From Gemmatimonadales bacterium (GTDB lineage Bacteria; Gemmatimonadota; Gemmatimonadetes; Gemmatimonadales; GWC2-71-9): a DNA stretch of 64,000 nt. The notes beneath the pieces are model-generated. The model saw only the letters and a list, made by a program, of their open reading frames with translations, was not told the DNA's origin and made no database searches. Positions within the stretch are counted from its first letter, which is position 1. Each line of letters begins with the position of its first letter. The position numbers and the translations under genes were made by a program. The DNA is taken from the NCBI GenBank assembly GCA_036265815.1, contig DATAOI010000028.1, forward strand, positions 1-64,000, read 5' to 3'. Positions 25,678 to 34,016 of this stretch are shown piece by piece.

Positions 25678-28600
25678 CTACTCGGCCGGGGCCGGTTCCG
25701 GGCTCGGCATGGCGACCGGACGGGTGTGCGCCGGCGCCCGCCCGAACCGCGCGCCCACCCAGGTGCGGAAGTCGTCCAGGATCTCGTAGACCGTGGGGAT
25801 GACGAGCAGCGTCAGCAGCGTCGACGTGAGCACGCCGCCGATCACCGCCCGTCCGAGCGGCGCCCGGAAGTCCGCGCCCTCGCCGTGACCGATGGCGACC
25901 GGGATCATCCCGGCGATCAGTGCGAATGTCGTCATGATGATCGGCCGGAGCCGGATCCGCCCTGCCTCGATCAGCGCCTCGCGCAGCTCCAGCCCCCGCT
26001 CCCGAGCCCAGATGGCGAAGTCGATCAGCAGGATCGCGTTCTTGGCCACGATCCCCATCAGCAGGATCACCCCGATGAGGCTCATGATGTTGAGCGTGTC
26101 GCGGGTGATCCAGAGCGCCAGCACCACGCCGATGAGGGAAAGCGGCAGCGAGACCAGGATCGCGAGCGGATCGAGGAACGAGCCGAACTGCACGACCAGG
26201 ATGAGGTACATCAGCAGCACCGCCACGCCCAGCGCCGTGAAGATCCGGGTGAAGACCTCCGCCTGGTCGCGCGATTCGCCGCCGAAGGTGATGGCGTAAC
26301 CGGGCGGCAGCTGGAGCCGGGCCAGGCGCTCCTGAATGCCCCGGGTCACCTGGGTGAGCGGCTGGCCCTCCACGTTGGCCTGCACGATGACCACCTTGTC
26401 CCGGTCGAGGTGGTCGATCTGCGCCGGGCCGAGCCCCTGGGTGATCGTGGCCACCTGTGAGAGCGGCAGCGTGGTCGGCGCGCCGCCGGGGGCGGTGCCG
26501 GCCACCAGCGGAAGCTGCGCCAGATCGGTCACCCGCTCGCGATACTCCGGAGCCAACCGGACGGTGACATCGCGGGTCTCGCCGGAGGGATCGACCCAGT
26601 CTCCCGCGTCGATCCCGGCAAAGGCCGGCCGGAGCGACTGCGCCACCTGCCCGACGGTAATGCCAAGCGAGCCGGCCAGCCCGCGGTTGAGCTGGACCTC
26701 GAGCTCGGGCTTCTGGCCTCGGGTCGAGAGCCCCACGTCGACCGCGCCGGGCACCTTCCGCACCTCCTCGGCCGCGCGCTGGGCCAGGGTGGTGAGCACC
26801 CGCGCGTCGGTCCCTTTCATCTGGACCTGGATCGACTTGATCGCCCCGCCGAATCCGCTGGTGAAGACCGCCACCTGTGCCCCGCCGATTCGGGCCATCT
26901 CCCGGCGGAACACCTGGCCCAGCTCGTCCTGGCTGATGTGCCGCTCGGCCTTGGGCCGGAGGCGCACATAGACCAGCGCCTGGTCCACCGACGGCGCCTT
27001 CCCTGGCACCGATGCGCCGACCGTGGTGTAGGTGTAGAGCACCTCCGGATGGGCGCGGGCGCGGCTCGCCGCCTCCTCCGCCTTGATCCGGGTGTACTCG
27101 ATGTTGGAGCCGGGCGGCGCCTCCACGGTCATGCTGATCTCGCTCCGGTCGCTGACCGGCACGAAGCCGGCGCCGACCTGCATCACCACCGGCACCCGCG
27201 GCAGGAGGGCGCCCATGGCTCCGACGATGAGCACCACCCCAACGAGCTTCATCCCGCAGCTCGACAGCAGTCCGAACCGGCGACGGAGCGGCAACTGCAG
27301 CAGCCAGGTGACCGCGCCGATTCCCGCCAGGATCACCAGTGCCGCGAGCACGCCGCGGGCCGGGATGGCCAGCGCGCCGGCGAAGCTCGCGATGGCGATG
27401 CCCACCATGGCCAGCCGGTGGTCGAGGCTCCAGGCGATGACGCCCTTGTAGCGGTCGGCCGTGCGGTCGAACCACTTGTTGAACCGCTCGAGCGTCCGGG
27501 CGATCGGGTTTCTCCGCTCGTGGGCCTCGGTCTGCGGGTCGGCCCAATAGGCGGAGAGCATCGGGTCCAGGGAGAAGCTCACGAACAGCGAGACCAGCAC
27601 CGAGCAGGCGATGGTCAACGCGAACGGCTTGAACCACTGTCCGGCGACGCCGTACATGAACCCCACCGGCAGGAAGACCGCCACGATGGAGAACGTCGTC
27701 GCCGCGACCGCCAGCCCGATCTGATCGGTGCCCTGCCGCGACGCCTCGTAGTGGTCCATCCCCATCTCGATGTGGCGCACGATATTCTCGCGGACCACGA
27801 TGGCGTCGTCGATCAGGATCCCGATGGCGAGCGAGAGGCCCAGCAGCGACATCGTGTTGAGGGTGAAGCCGAAAGCCCAGACCGCGATGAACGACGCCAG
27901 CACGCTCACCGGCAGCGCCAGGCCGGTGATGACCGTCGAGCGCCAGGAGTTGAGAAAGAGAAACACCACCAGGACCGTGAGCAGCGCGCCCTCGATCAGC
28001 GCTTCCTGGACGTTTCGCACCGCGTGACTCACCCGCACGCCGGCGTCCTGCACGATCTCCAGCTTGGCCCCGCGGGGCATGCGCTGCTGCAGCTCGGTCA
28101 CGTGCTGGTGGATGATGTCGGTCACCTGGGTGGTGCTGTAGCCCTTGGCTTTGAGGACCTCGATGCCCACGGCATCACGTCCGTTGAACAGCGCCTGAGT
28201 GCGCTGCTCCTCGGTCCCATCGAACACGTTGGCCACCTGACCCAGCCGGATGAGCCCGCCGTTCCGCTCGGCCACTACCAGGTTGCCGAAGTCCTCCGGC
28301 GTATCGAGCCGGCCGCGGAGCCGGATGGCGCGCTCGTCCAGCGCCCCGTTGAGCCGGCCCACCGGCGCCGCCAGGTTCTGCTGCTCCAGCGCCTGGACCA
28401 CCTGGGCCACGCTCACCCCGGCAGCCTGGAGATCGGCGGGGCGCACCTGCACCGTCATCTCCCGATTGATCCCCCCGACCACGGTCACCTGGGCGACGCC
28501 GGGGATGGTTCGGAGGTCGCGCACGATCATCGGATCGGCGATCCGGGTGAGCACCGCGGGGGCAATGCCGGTGGCGGTGAGCGCCAGGGAGACGACCGAC

Positions 28601-29013
28601 TGCTGCGACGGGTCGAACCGGGTCAGCACCGGCTCCTCCATCTCGGTCGGGAGATCGGCGCGCTTGGTGGAGATCGCGTCGCGGATGTCCTGGCTCGCCT
28701 CCTGGATGTCCTTCTCGTAATCGAAGAAGACGATGAACTGGGCCAGGCCGTCGGTGCTGCTGGCCTGGGTCTTGGCCCAGTCCACCCCGCTGATCGAGGA
28801 GAACGACTCTTCGATCGGGTCTACGATCTCCCGCTCCACCGTCTCGGGCGACGCGCCGGGATAGCTGATCGTGACTCCGATGATCGGCTGCTGGATGTCG
28901 GGGAATTCGTCGGTCTGCAGTCGGATGAGGGCGGCCACGCCGAAGGCCACCAGCGCCACCATCGCAGTGATGGTGACGATGGGACGCTGGATGGCGAAAT
29001 CCGAAATGAACAT
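25678..29013 (-). CDS. RND efflux inner-membrane transporter (HAE-1 type) with an extra membrane insertion
   Basis: This 1111-residue protein is the proton-driven pump. Proton-relay aspartates are Asp402/Asp403 in IGILIDDAIVV, and the TM10 Lys is in MGIVAKNAILLIDFA. Domain order is standard until the end of TM7 (about 551). Residues 551-605 then carry two additional hydrophobic stretches (GVLAALVILAGIGAVTWLL and VGVVLIVGAMGALL) before the second periplasmic half starts at FVPVSDRSEI. Usual RND pumps are about 1040 residues. Start overlaps the MFP stop by 1 nt (TAATG). Confidence 0.95.
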   Translation of the reverse strand: MFISDFAIQRPIVTITAMVALVAFGVAALIRLQTDEFPDIQQPIIGVTISYPGASPETVEREIVDPIEESFSSISGVDWAKTQASSTDGLAQFIVFFDYEKDIQEASQDIRDAISTKRADLPTEMEEPVLTRFDPSQQSVVSLALTATGIAPAVLTRIADPMIVRDLRTIPGVAQVTVVGGINREMTVQVRPADLQAAGVSVAQVVQALEQQNLAAPVGRLNGALDERAIRLRGRLDTPEDFGNLVVAERNGGLIRLGQVANVFDGTEEQRTQALFNGRDAVGIEVLKAKGYSTTQVTDIIHQHVTELQQRMPRGAKLEIVQDAGVRVSHAVRNVQEALIEGALLTVLVVFLFLNSWRSTVITGLALPVSVLASFIAVWAFGFTLNTMSLLGLSLAIGILIDDAIVVRENIVRHIEMGMDHYEASRQGTDQIGLAVAATTFSIVAVFLPVGFMYGVAGQWFKPFALTIACSVLVSLFVSFSLDPMLSAYWADPQTEAHERRNPIARTLERFNKWFDRTADRYKGVIAWSLDHRLAMVGIAIASFAGALAIPARGVLAALVILAGIGAVTWLLQLPLRRRFGLLSSCGMKLVGVVLIVGAMGALLPRVPVVMQVGAGFVPVSDRSEISMTVEAPPGSNIEYTRIKAEEAASRARAHPEVLYTYTTVGASVPGKAPSVDQALVYVRLRPKAERHISQDELGQVFRREMARIGGAQVAVFTSGFGGAIKSIQVQMKGTDARVLTTLAQRAAEEVRKVPGAVDVGLSTRGQKPELEVQLNRGLAGSLGITVGQVAQSLRPAFAGIDAGDWVDPSGETRDVTVRLAPEYRERVTDLAQLPLVAGTAPGGAPTTLPLSQVATITQGLGPAQIDHLDRDKVVIVQANVEGQPLTQVTRGIQERLARLQLPPGYAITFGGESRDQAEVFTRIFTALGVAVLLMYLILVVQFGSFLDPLAILVSLPLSLIGVVLALWITRDTLNIMSLIGVILLMGIVAKNAILLIDFAIWARERGLELREALIEAGRIRLRPIIMTTFALIAGMIPVAIGHGEGADFRAPLGRAVIGGVLTSTLLTLLVIPTVYEILDDFRTWVGARFGRAPAHTRPVAMPSPEPAPAE

Positions 29014-30116
29014 TACCGCTCCGCCTCCTCCTGCAGCACGCGCACCCGGCTGCCCGGCGCCACGCCTTGGGCCGAGCCCAGCAGCAGGGTATCACCCTCG
29101 GTCACACCCGCGCTCACCTCCACCATCTCCGCCGCCTCGTCCCGTACGCCAAGCTGCACCGGCACCTCGGCCACCCGCCCGTCCTTGACCCGATGGACCG
29201 TCGTGCTGGTGCCTCGATTATCGATGGCACTCACCGGCACGGCCACCGCGCGCTTGGTGTCGGTGGCCACCCGCCCCTGCGCAAAAAGTCCAGCCACCAG
29301 CGACCGGTCACCGTTGGGGATGCTCACGTAGATCTTCACCTGCCGCGTGTTGGGGTCCACCACCGGATTGATCCGCTCGATCTTCCCGATGAAGCGCCGG
29401 GCGAATCCATGGACGGTGAACTCGACCGCAGTGCCTTTGCGCAGCCGCCCGATCTGCTCCGCCGGCACGCTCGCCTCGAGCTTGAGGCTGGTGGGATCGA
29501 CGATGGAGAAGAGCGCGCCACCGACCTGGAGCACGTCGCCCGCATCCGCCTGCCGCTCGCTCACGATGCCGGTGAACGGCGCCCGCACCGTCGTGTGCGC
29601 CAGCTGCTGCTGCGCGGAGGCGAGGCGCGCCTGGGCATCGGCCAGGGCACCCTCGGCGGTGGACGCGGTGACCCGAGCGGTCTCCAGGTCCCGTTGCGCT
29701 ACCGCGCCGGCCTGGGCCAGTCGCTCGGTGCGCTCGGCATTTCGCTTGGCCAGATCGAGCGATGACTCCGCCGCCCGCACCCCGGACTTGGCCGAGAGAT
29801 AGGCGTCGCGCACCGCGGCGTCTTCCAACCGGGCGAGCAGTGTGCCCTTGTGGACCGGCTGGCCGGCCTCGGCGTAGGTCTCGAGCACCGAGCCGCCCAC
29901 CTCCGCGCGCACCGTCGCGGCCTGCTGCGGCTCGAGCGAGCCCGAGATGGCCGGCCCGCTCCGGAGCTCGGTCATCGTGGCGACCGCCAGGTTCTCCCGC
30001 CCGACGGCGACCACCGGCTCGCTGGCGGCCGTCGAGGTGGCGTCGCCTTTGCCGCCGCAGCCGGCCAGCGCCAGGGCGGCGGCGGACGCGAGCCAGCGCA
30101 ACGTGATCCGCGTCAT
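29013..30116 (-). CDS. RND periplasmic membrane-fusion protein (lipoprotein)
   Basis: From ATG 30116 the 367-residue protein has a lipobox LALAGC (Cys at about 20), a biotinyl/lipoyl-like domain split by a helical hairpin (about 65-190, AGQPVHKGTLLARLEDAAV ... VRAPFTGIVSERQADAG), a beta-barrel domain (about 200-290) and a membrane-proximal domain. It couples the inner-membrane pump to TolC. The start overlaps the TolC stop (ATGA) and its own stop shares a base with the pump's ATG. The open frame extends far upstream of 30116 within the tolC region, but that is a shadow. Confidence 0.95.
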   Translation of the reverse strand: MTRITLRWLASAAALALAGCGGKGDATSTAASEPVVAVGRENLAVATMTELRSGPAISGSLEPQQAATVRAEVGGSVLETYAEAGQPVHKGTLLARLEDAAVRDAYLSAKSGVRAAESSLDLAKRNAERTERLAQAGAVAQRDLETARVTASTAEGALADAQARLASAQQQLAHTTVRAPFTGIVSERQADAGDVLQVGGALFSIVDPTSLKLEASVPAEQIGRLRKGTAVEFTVHGFARRFIGKIERINPVVDPNTRQVKIYVSIPNGDRSLVAGLFAQGRVATDTKRAVAVPVSAIDNRGTSTTVHRVKDGRVAEVPVQLGVRDEAAEMVEVSAGVTEGDTLLLGSAQGVAPGSRVRVLQEEAER

Positions 30117-31795
30117 TGAGACATCGCCCCGGTTTGGGTCAGGCCGCCGGCACCGGACGGCTGCGGCGTCAGACTGCCGCCGGTCAGGGTGCTGCCGGTA
30201 TTGCTGGTCCCGCCGGTCGGGGCCGCGGTGCCGCCCGCGGCGCTGGGGGCGGTGGACGTCGTCGAGGTGGTGACGGCGCCCGTTTGCCCGGGGAGCGGAA
30301 GCGCCGGGAGCAGGGCGAGCCGGATCTTGGCCACCTGGAGGTCGCGTGCCGCTCGAGCCCGATTGCTCTCGGCCACGGCGAGCTGGATGCGCTGATCGTT
30401 GAGCTCGGTCTGGGTCGAGATCCCTTCCCGGAAGCGGACCTCGGCGATCTGGTAGGCCCGGGTGGCCTGTTCGGCCGTGCCCTCGCTCGCGGCCCACGCC
30501 GACACCGCGGACTGCACCTGGATCGCCACGCTCCGCGCGTCCAGATCGGCCCGCTCGCGGGTCTGCTGCAGCCGGAGACGGGAGGACTCGAGATCGGCCC
30601 GGGCCGCCTCCACCTGACCTCGGATTCTTCCGCCGGTGAAGATGGGCAGCGAGAGTCCGACCGAGACCGTCCAGTCGGACAGGTAATCGGTGCCGATGGG
30701 TGAGCCGTTGCCGGGATATCCCAGCTCGGCGAAGTCGGAGGCGACCGTGACCTGCGGCAGGTGCTGGGCCCGCGCGGCCCGGAGCAGCCCCTGCTGGGAG
30801 GTGACGGCTTCCGCCGCCTGGCGCACCGGCAGCCGGGCACCGGGCGACGTGTCGCCAGCCGCCGCCACCACGGCCGCCAGCTCCGGCGCCCGCACCAGGC
30901 TGGTATCGCCCAGCGTGGTGGTCAGCGCCAGCGGTTGCTCCAGCGGAATGTTGAGCAGCTGCTTGAGGCGGTAGTACGCGATGTCCCGCTCGGCCCGCCG
31001 CTGGATGACGACCGGCCGCTGGTTGTCGCGCGTCACCCTGGCGCGGAGCAGCTCGAACTCCGACTGGTTCCCCACCTGCTGCGCCAGCTGGCTCTGGCTC
31101 AGGGTCGTGTCGCTCTGCTCCAGCGTGGCCTCGGCGATCCGGACGAGCTGGTCGCCCAGCGCCGCGTCGTAGTACGCCTGGGTCACGTCGAGCAGCACCT
31201 GCGCGCGCGCCGAGGTGAGCCCGAGCTCGGCGCTCCGGACCGTGGCAGACGCCGATTGTGCCTGGCCCGAGACTCGGCCACCGCTGAAGAGCACCTGGGA
31301 TGCCGAGAGGCCAAAGCGGTAGGTGTTCTCCCGGCCGAAGGGCAGGTCGCCCAGCGCGGCGAACGGATTGGTGTTGCTGGCACACTCGACGGCGGTCTCC
31401 AGCGAGTCGAGCCGCTGCTCGACGCTGAGTCCGGGGCGTGCGGTGAACTTGGCGCACTCGGCCGGCGGCGCAGCGGCGGAGTCGGTAGTGTCGCGCTGAA
31501 AGACGGAGAACTGGCTCCGGAGGGCGCGCTGGTAGGTCGCCGTGCCGGTGAGCTGGGGGAAATAGCCGCTCCGCGCCTGGCGGCGCTGCCCTTCGGCCCG
31601 CGAGATGTCGCTCCGGGCGAGACCCACGGCCTCGCTCTCGCGCTCCGCGAGGGCAAGCGCCTGCAGGAGCGACAGCGGGTGCGCGGTCGAGTCGGGGCGC
31701 GCGGCGGGGGATTGTGCGCCGAGCGGACCGGCCGCGAACAGGGCGATGGCGGCACAGGAAACAACACTCCTGCGCACCCGGTCACCGCGCCTCAT
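30113..31795 (-). CDS. TolC-family outer-membrane efflux protein with a Ser/Thr/Gly-rich tail
   Basis: From ATG 31795 the 560-residue protein has a signal peptide (cleavage after PLGAQ), two outer-membrane-factor repeats with long coiled-coil segments (LLQALALAERESEAVGLARSD..., TQAYYDAALGDQLVRIAEATL) and terminal helices. After KIRLALLPALPLPG comes an unusual 60-residue low-complexity tail rich in Thr, Ser, Ala and Gly (TTSTTSTAPSAAGG). It completes the tripartite pump. Start and stop overlap tetR and the MFP by 4 nt each. Confidence 0.93.
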   Translation of the reverse strand: MRRGDRVRRSVVSCAAIALFAAGPLGAQSPAARPDSTAHPLSLLQALALAERESEAVGLARSDISRAEGQRRQARSGYFPQLTGTATYQRALRSQFSVFQRDTTDSAAAPPAECAKFTARPGLSVEQRLDSLETAVECASNTNPFAALGDLPFGRENTYRFGLSASQVLFSGGRVSGQAQSASATVRSAELGLTSARAQVLLDVTQAYYDAALGDQLVRIAEATLEQSDTTLSQSQLAQQVGNQSEFELLRARVTRDNQRPVVIQRRAERDIAYYRLKQLLNIPLEQPLALTTTLGDTSLVRAPELAAVVAAAGDTSPGARLPVRQAAEAVTSQQGLLRAARAQHLPQVTVASDFAELGYPGNGSPIGTDYLSDWTVSVGLSLPIFTGGRIRGQVEAARADLESSRLRLQQTRERADLDARSVAIQVQSAVSAWAASEGTAEQATRAYQIAEVRFREGISTQTELNDQRIQLAVAESNRARAARDLQVAKIRLALLPALPLPGQTGAVTTSTTSTAPSAAGGTAAPTGGTSNTGSTLTGGSLTPQPSGAGGLTQTGAMSQ

Positions 31796-32388
31796 GCGAG
31801 CGCCCTCTCGCTGGGCACGGCCACCCCGATCGCGCGGGCGAAGAGTCGCACGTATTCGACCAAGGATTGCTCGGGACCGGTCCGGAACATCTCGGGCACG
31901 ACGTCCCGGCCCATGGCGTCGCCGAACAGCGCGCCCATCAGCATGGCGGCCGCTGCCTCCTCGTTGAACTCCGTGGTCGCGATGTTGAGCTCGCGCAAGC
32001 GACGGAGATAGCCCGCCAGCATGCGTGCCGCCTGTGCGGGTGGGCTCTCCAGGGACGAGGAGACGAGGCCCGGGTGCTCCTCGATCTCTCCCATGCAAGT
32101 GCGGATCAAGGATCGCCGTTGGCGAAGGGCCGCGATGTGAGAGGTGGCCCAGTCGGTGAGCTCGGCCAGCGGATCGCTGGGGTGCTCGGGGAGAGCGTTC
32201 CCGAGGAGGGCGCCGCCGGCGCGGTCGATCGCCTCGCGCAGCAGCGCGTCCTTGGAGCCGAAGTGGCGGAAGAGGGTGATCTCGTTGACGCCGGCCTCGA
32301 GGGCGATCCGCCGGGTGGTGGCGCCACGGTAGCCCACTTCGGCATAGACCCGCGCGGCGGCGGCGAGGAGCTGGTCCCGGGGATTCAT
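31792..32388 (-). CDS. TetR/AcrR-family transcriptional repressor
   Basis: From ATG 32388 the 198-residue protein has an N-terminal TetR HTH (about 1-50): MNPRDQLLAAAARVYAEVG, ATTRRIALEAGVNEITLFRHFGSK. The C-terminal ligand-binding part is helical and varies, as usual. It presumably represses its own efflux operon. Its ATG lies 8 nt after a -10 box, and a perfect 18-nt palindrome overlies the -35 box (see the promoter entry). Longer in-frame starts exist but would begin upstream of the promoter. Confidence 0.95.
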   Translation of the reverse strand: MNPRDQLLAAAARVYAEVGYRGATTRRIALEAGVNEITLFRHFGSKDALLREAIDRAGGALLGNALPEHPSDPLAELTDWATSHIAALRQRRSLIRTCMGEIEEHPGLVSSSLESPPAQAARMLAGYLRRLRELNIATTEFNEEAAAAMLMGALFGDAMGRDVVPEMFRTGPEQSLVEYVRLFARAIGVAVPSERALA

Positions 32389-32396
32389 GGGGGGCG

Positions 32397-32438
32397 AGTA
32401 TAGTGGTAGGCGTGGGGGGATGCAAGTAGGTGCTTGCA
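32397..32438 (-). promoter_or_regulatory. Promoter and TetR operator of the efflux operon; probably leaderless
   Basis: On the minus strand TTGCAT (32425-32420) and TATACT (32402-32397) are separated by exactly 17 nt. The perfect palindrome TGCAAGtaggtgCTTGCA (32421-32438) covers the -35 box, where a bound repressor would block polymerase. The ATG of tetR begins 8 nt after the -10 box, so transcription should start at or within 2-3 nt of the initiation codon. The box match and palindrome are observed; binding is inferred. Confidence 0.6.
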
Positions 32439-32576
32439 GGCGGGGCATCCAAGCCGCGCGAGGCCCTCTGCCAGTGCTCCGAGGCCACGCTGGCCTGCCG
32501 GACTCGTCCGCCATAGAGTTCGGCGCATCCCGGCTGCCTGATCTGCTCCCCCACCATTAACCAACGAGACCCGCCA

Positions 32577-33989
32577 ATGGCTCAGCAGTCAGGCGAGCGG
32601 GAGCCAGCGGGGGTCGGCTGGAAGGCGCTCGCTTTGGCGGCCCTGCTCACTTGCGCCGTCGCCGTGTACAACGGCTTCCCCCTCACCTACCCCGATACCG
32701 GCAGCTACGTCGATAACGCCATCGACCTGCTGCGTGTGAAGAAGCCGTGGATCTTCTTCCGTCCCCTGACCTACGGCGCACTGCTGGTGCCGTTCGCGAA
32801 CCGTCTGACGATCTGGCTGCTTCCTTTGGTTCAAGGCGCGCTGGTTGCGGCCGCGGTGGCCCTGGCCTTGACCATGGCGCGGGTTCGGCTTTCCTCGCGC
32901 GCGTTCGTGGCCGTGTTCGCGGGCCTGTCGCTGCTCACCAGCCTCTCCTGGTTCTCGGGCCAGATCATGCCCGACGTCTTCACGCCGATCGTGATCCTGC
33001 TCGCGTCTGCCGTCGTGTGGACGCCGGATCCGGTGGGCTCGCCGCGGTTCTGGGGGATCACCGTCCTCCTCGCCCTGGGGATCGCGAGCCATCTGAGCCA
33101 TTTCCCGCTGTACGCCATGCTGCTGCCCGCAGCGATCGTCGGCCGGCTCGCCCTGGATCCCGCCGCGCGCTCATGGCGCCGCGCTGCGATGCTCGCAATG
33201 CGGGGCGCCGCTCCGCTGCTGGCAGCCGGGCTGATCGTGATCGCGCCCAACTACGTGTTGTACCGGAAGGCGGTGCTCTCCCGGGGCTCACCGCTCTTCG
33301 CCCTCGGACACCTGGTGGGCGACGGAAGCGTCCAGCGCTACCTCGAGCGAGCCTGCCCCCAGCACCCCTATGCCCTCTGCAGTGACCTCGCTACCCTGCG
33401 CCCGGATGTGGATTGGTTCATGTGGGACCCGAATGGACCACGCGCGCGCTCTGCGGCAGCCATGGCGCACGGGGACTCTACGCTGCTGCGTGAGGCCCCG
33501 CTGATCGTGGCGGGCACGCTGCGCCAGGAATGGCCGGCCGTGATTCGGCACTCCTTCCGGGATACAGCGGTCCAGCTGGTGACGTTCGGGGTCCACCCGG
33601 GAGAGCAGGCGTACTCCGCCGCCGTGGAAGCCTCCATGCGTCGTCTGGGCCCGTCGGTTGAGGCTGCCTATGCCGAATCTCGACAAGCCCGCGGCGCCAT
33701 CCCCGCCGCCACCGTTTCCCGAATCCATTATTGGGTTGTATGCGCGGGGCTGCTGGGGTTGCTGCTGAGCTTGCCCGCGCTCCGCGACCCGGTGCACCGG
33801 CCATTGTGGGGCCTTGCGGTCACCGCCGCGATCGGAGTGGTGGCGAACGCGGCCATTCTCGCGAGCCTTTCGACGGTCCATCCCCGGTACCAGAGCCGGG
33901 TGATCTGGCTGGTTCCTCTGCTTGGCACGGTTGCGGCCCTGCGGTGGCTGGAGCGCGGACGCGCTGATCGGCGGGGCGATGAGGCGTAA
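32577..33989 (+). CDS. Polytopic membrane protein, GT-C-like
   Basis: The 470-residue protein has about ten hydrophobic segments. The first loop carries NGFPLTYPDTGSYVDNAID, with a conserved Asp where GT-C glycosyltransferases have a catalytic acid, followed by LVPFANRLTIWLLPLVQGALVA. A large soluble stretch (about 240-390) sits between the membrane halves, as in many GT-C enzymes. No specific substrate can be inferred. The gene is divergent from tetR; the intergenic interval contains its start without a clear Shine-Dalgarno. Confidence 0.6.
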   Translation: MAQQSGEREPAGVGWKALALAALLTCAVAVYNGFPLTYPDTGSYVDNAIDLLRVKKPWIFFRPLTYGALLVPFANRLTIWLLPLVQGALVAAAVALALTMARVRLSSRAFVAVFAGLSLLTSLSWFSGQIMPDVFTPIVILLASAVVWTPDPVGSPRFWGITVLLALGIASHLSHFPLYAMLLPAAIVGRLALDPAARSWRRAAMLAMRGAAPLLAAGLIVIAPNYVLYRKAVLSRGSPLFALGHLVGDGSVQRYLERACPQHPYALCSDLATLRPDVDWFMWDPNGPRARSAAAMAHGDSTLLREAPLIVAGTLRQEWPAVIRHSFRDTAVQLVTFGVHPGEQAYSAAVEASMRRLGPSVEAAYAESRQARGAIPAATVSRIHYWVVCAGLLGLLLSLPALRDPVHRPLWGLAVTAAIGVVANAAILASLSTVHPRYQSRVIWLVPLLGTVAALRWLERGRADRRGDEA

Positions 33990-34016
33990 GGGAGCCGGGA
34001 TGACAACGCGGCGGCG

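Noticed and set aside
26938-29331. A 797-codon plus-strand frame opposite the RND pump
   Set aside because: His/Asp/Arg-rich noise antisense to the pump's coding sequence.
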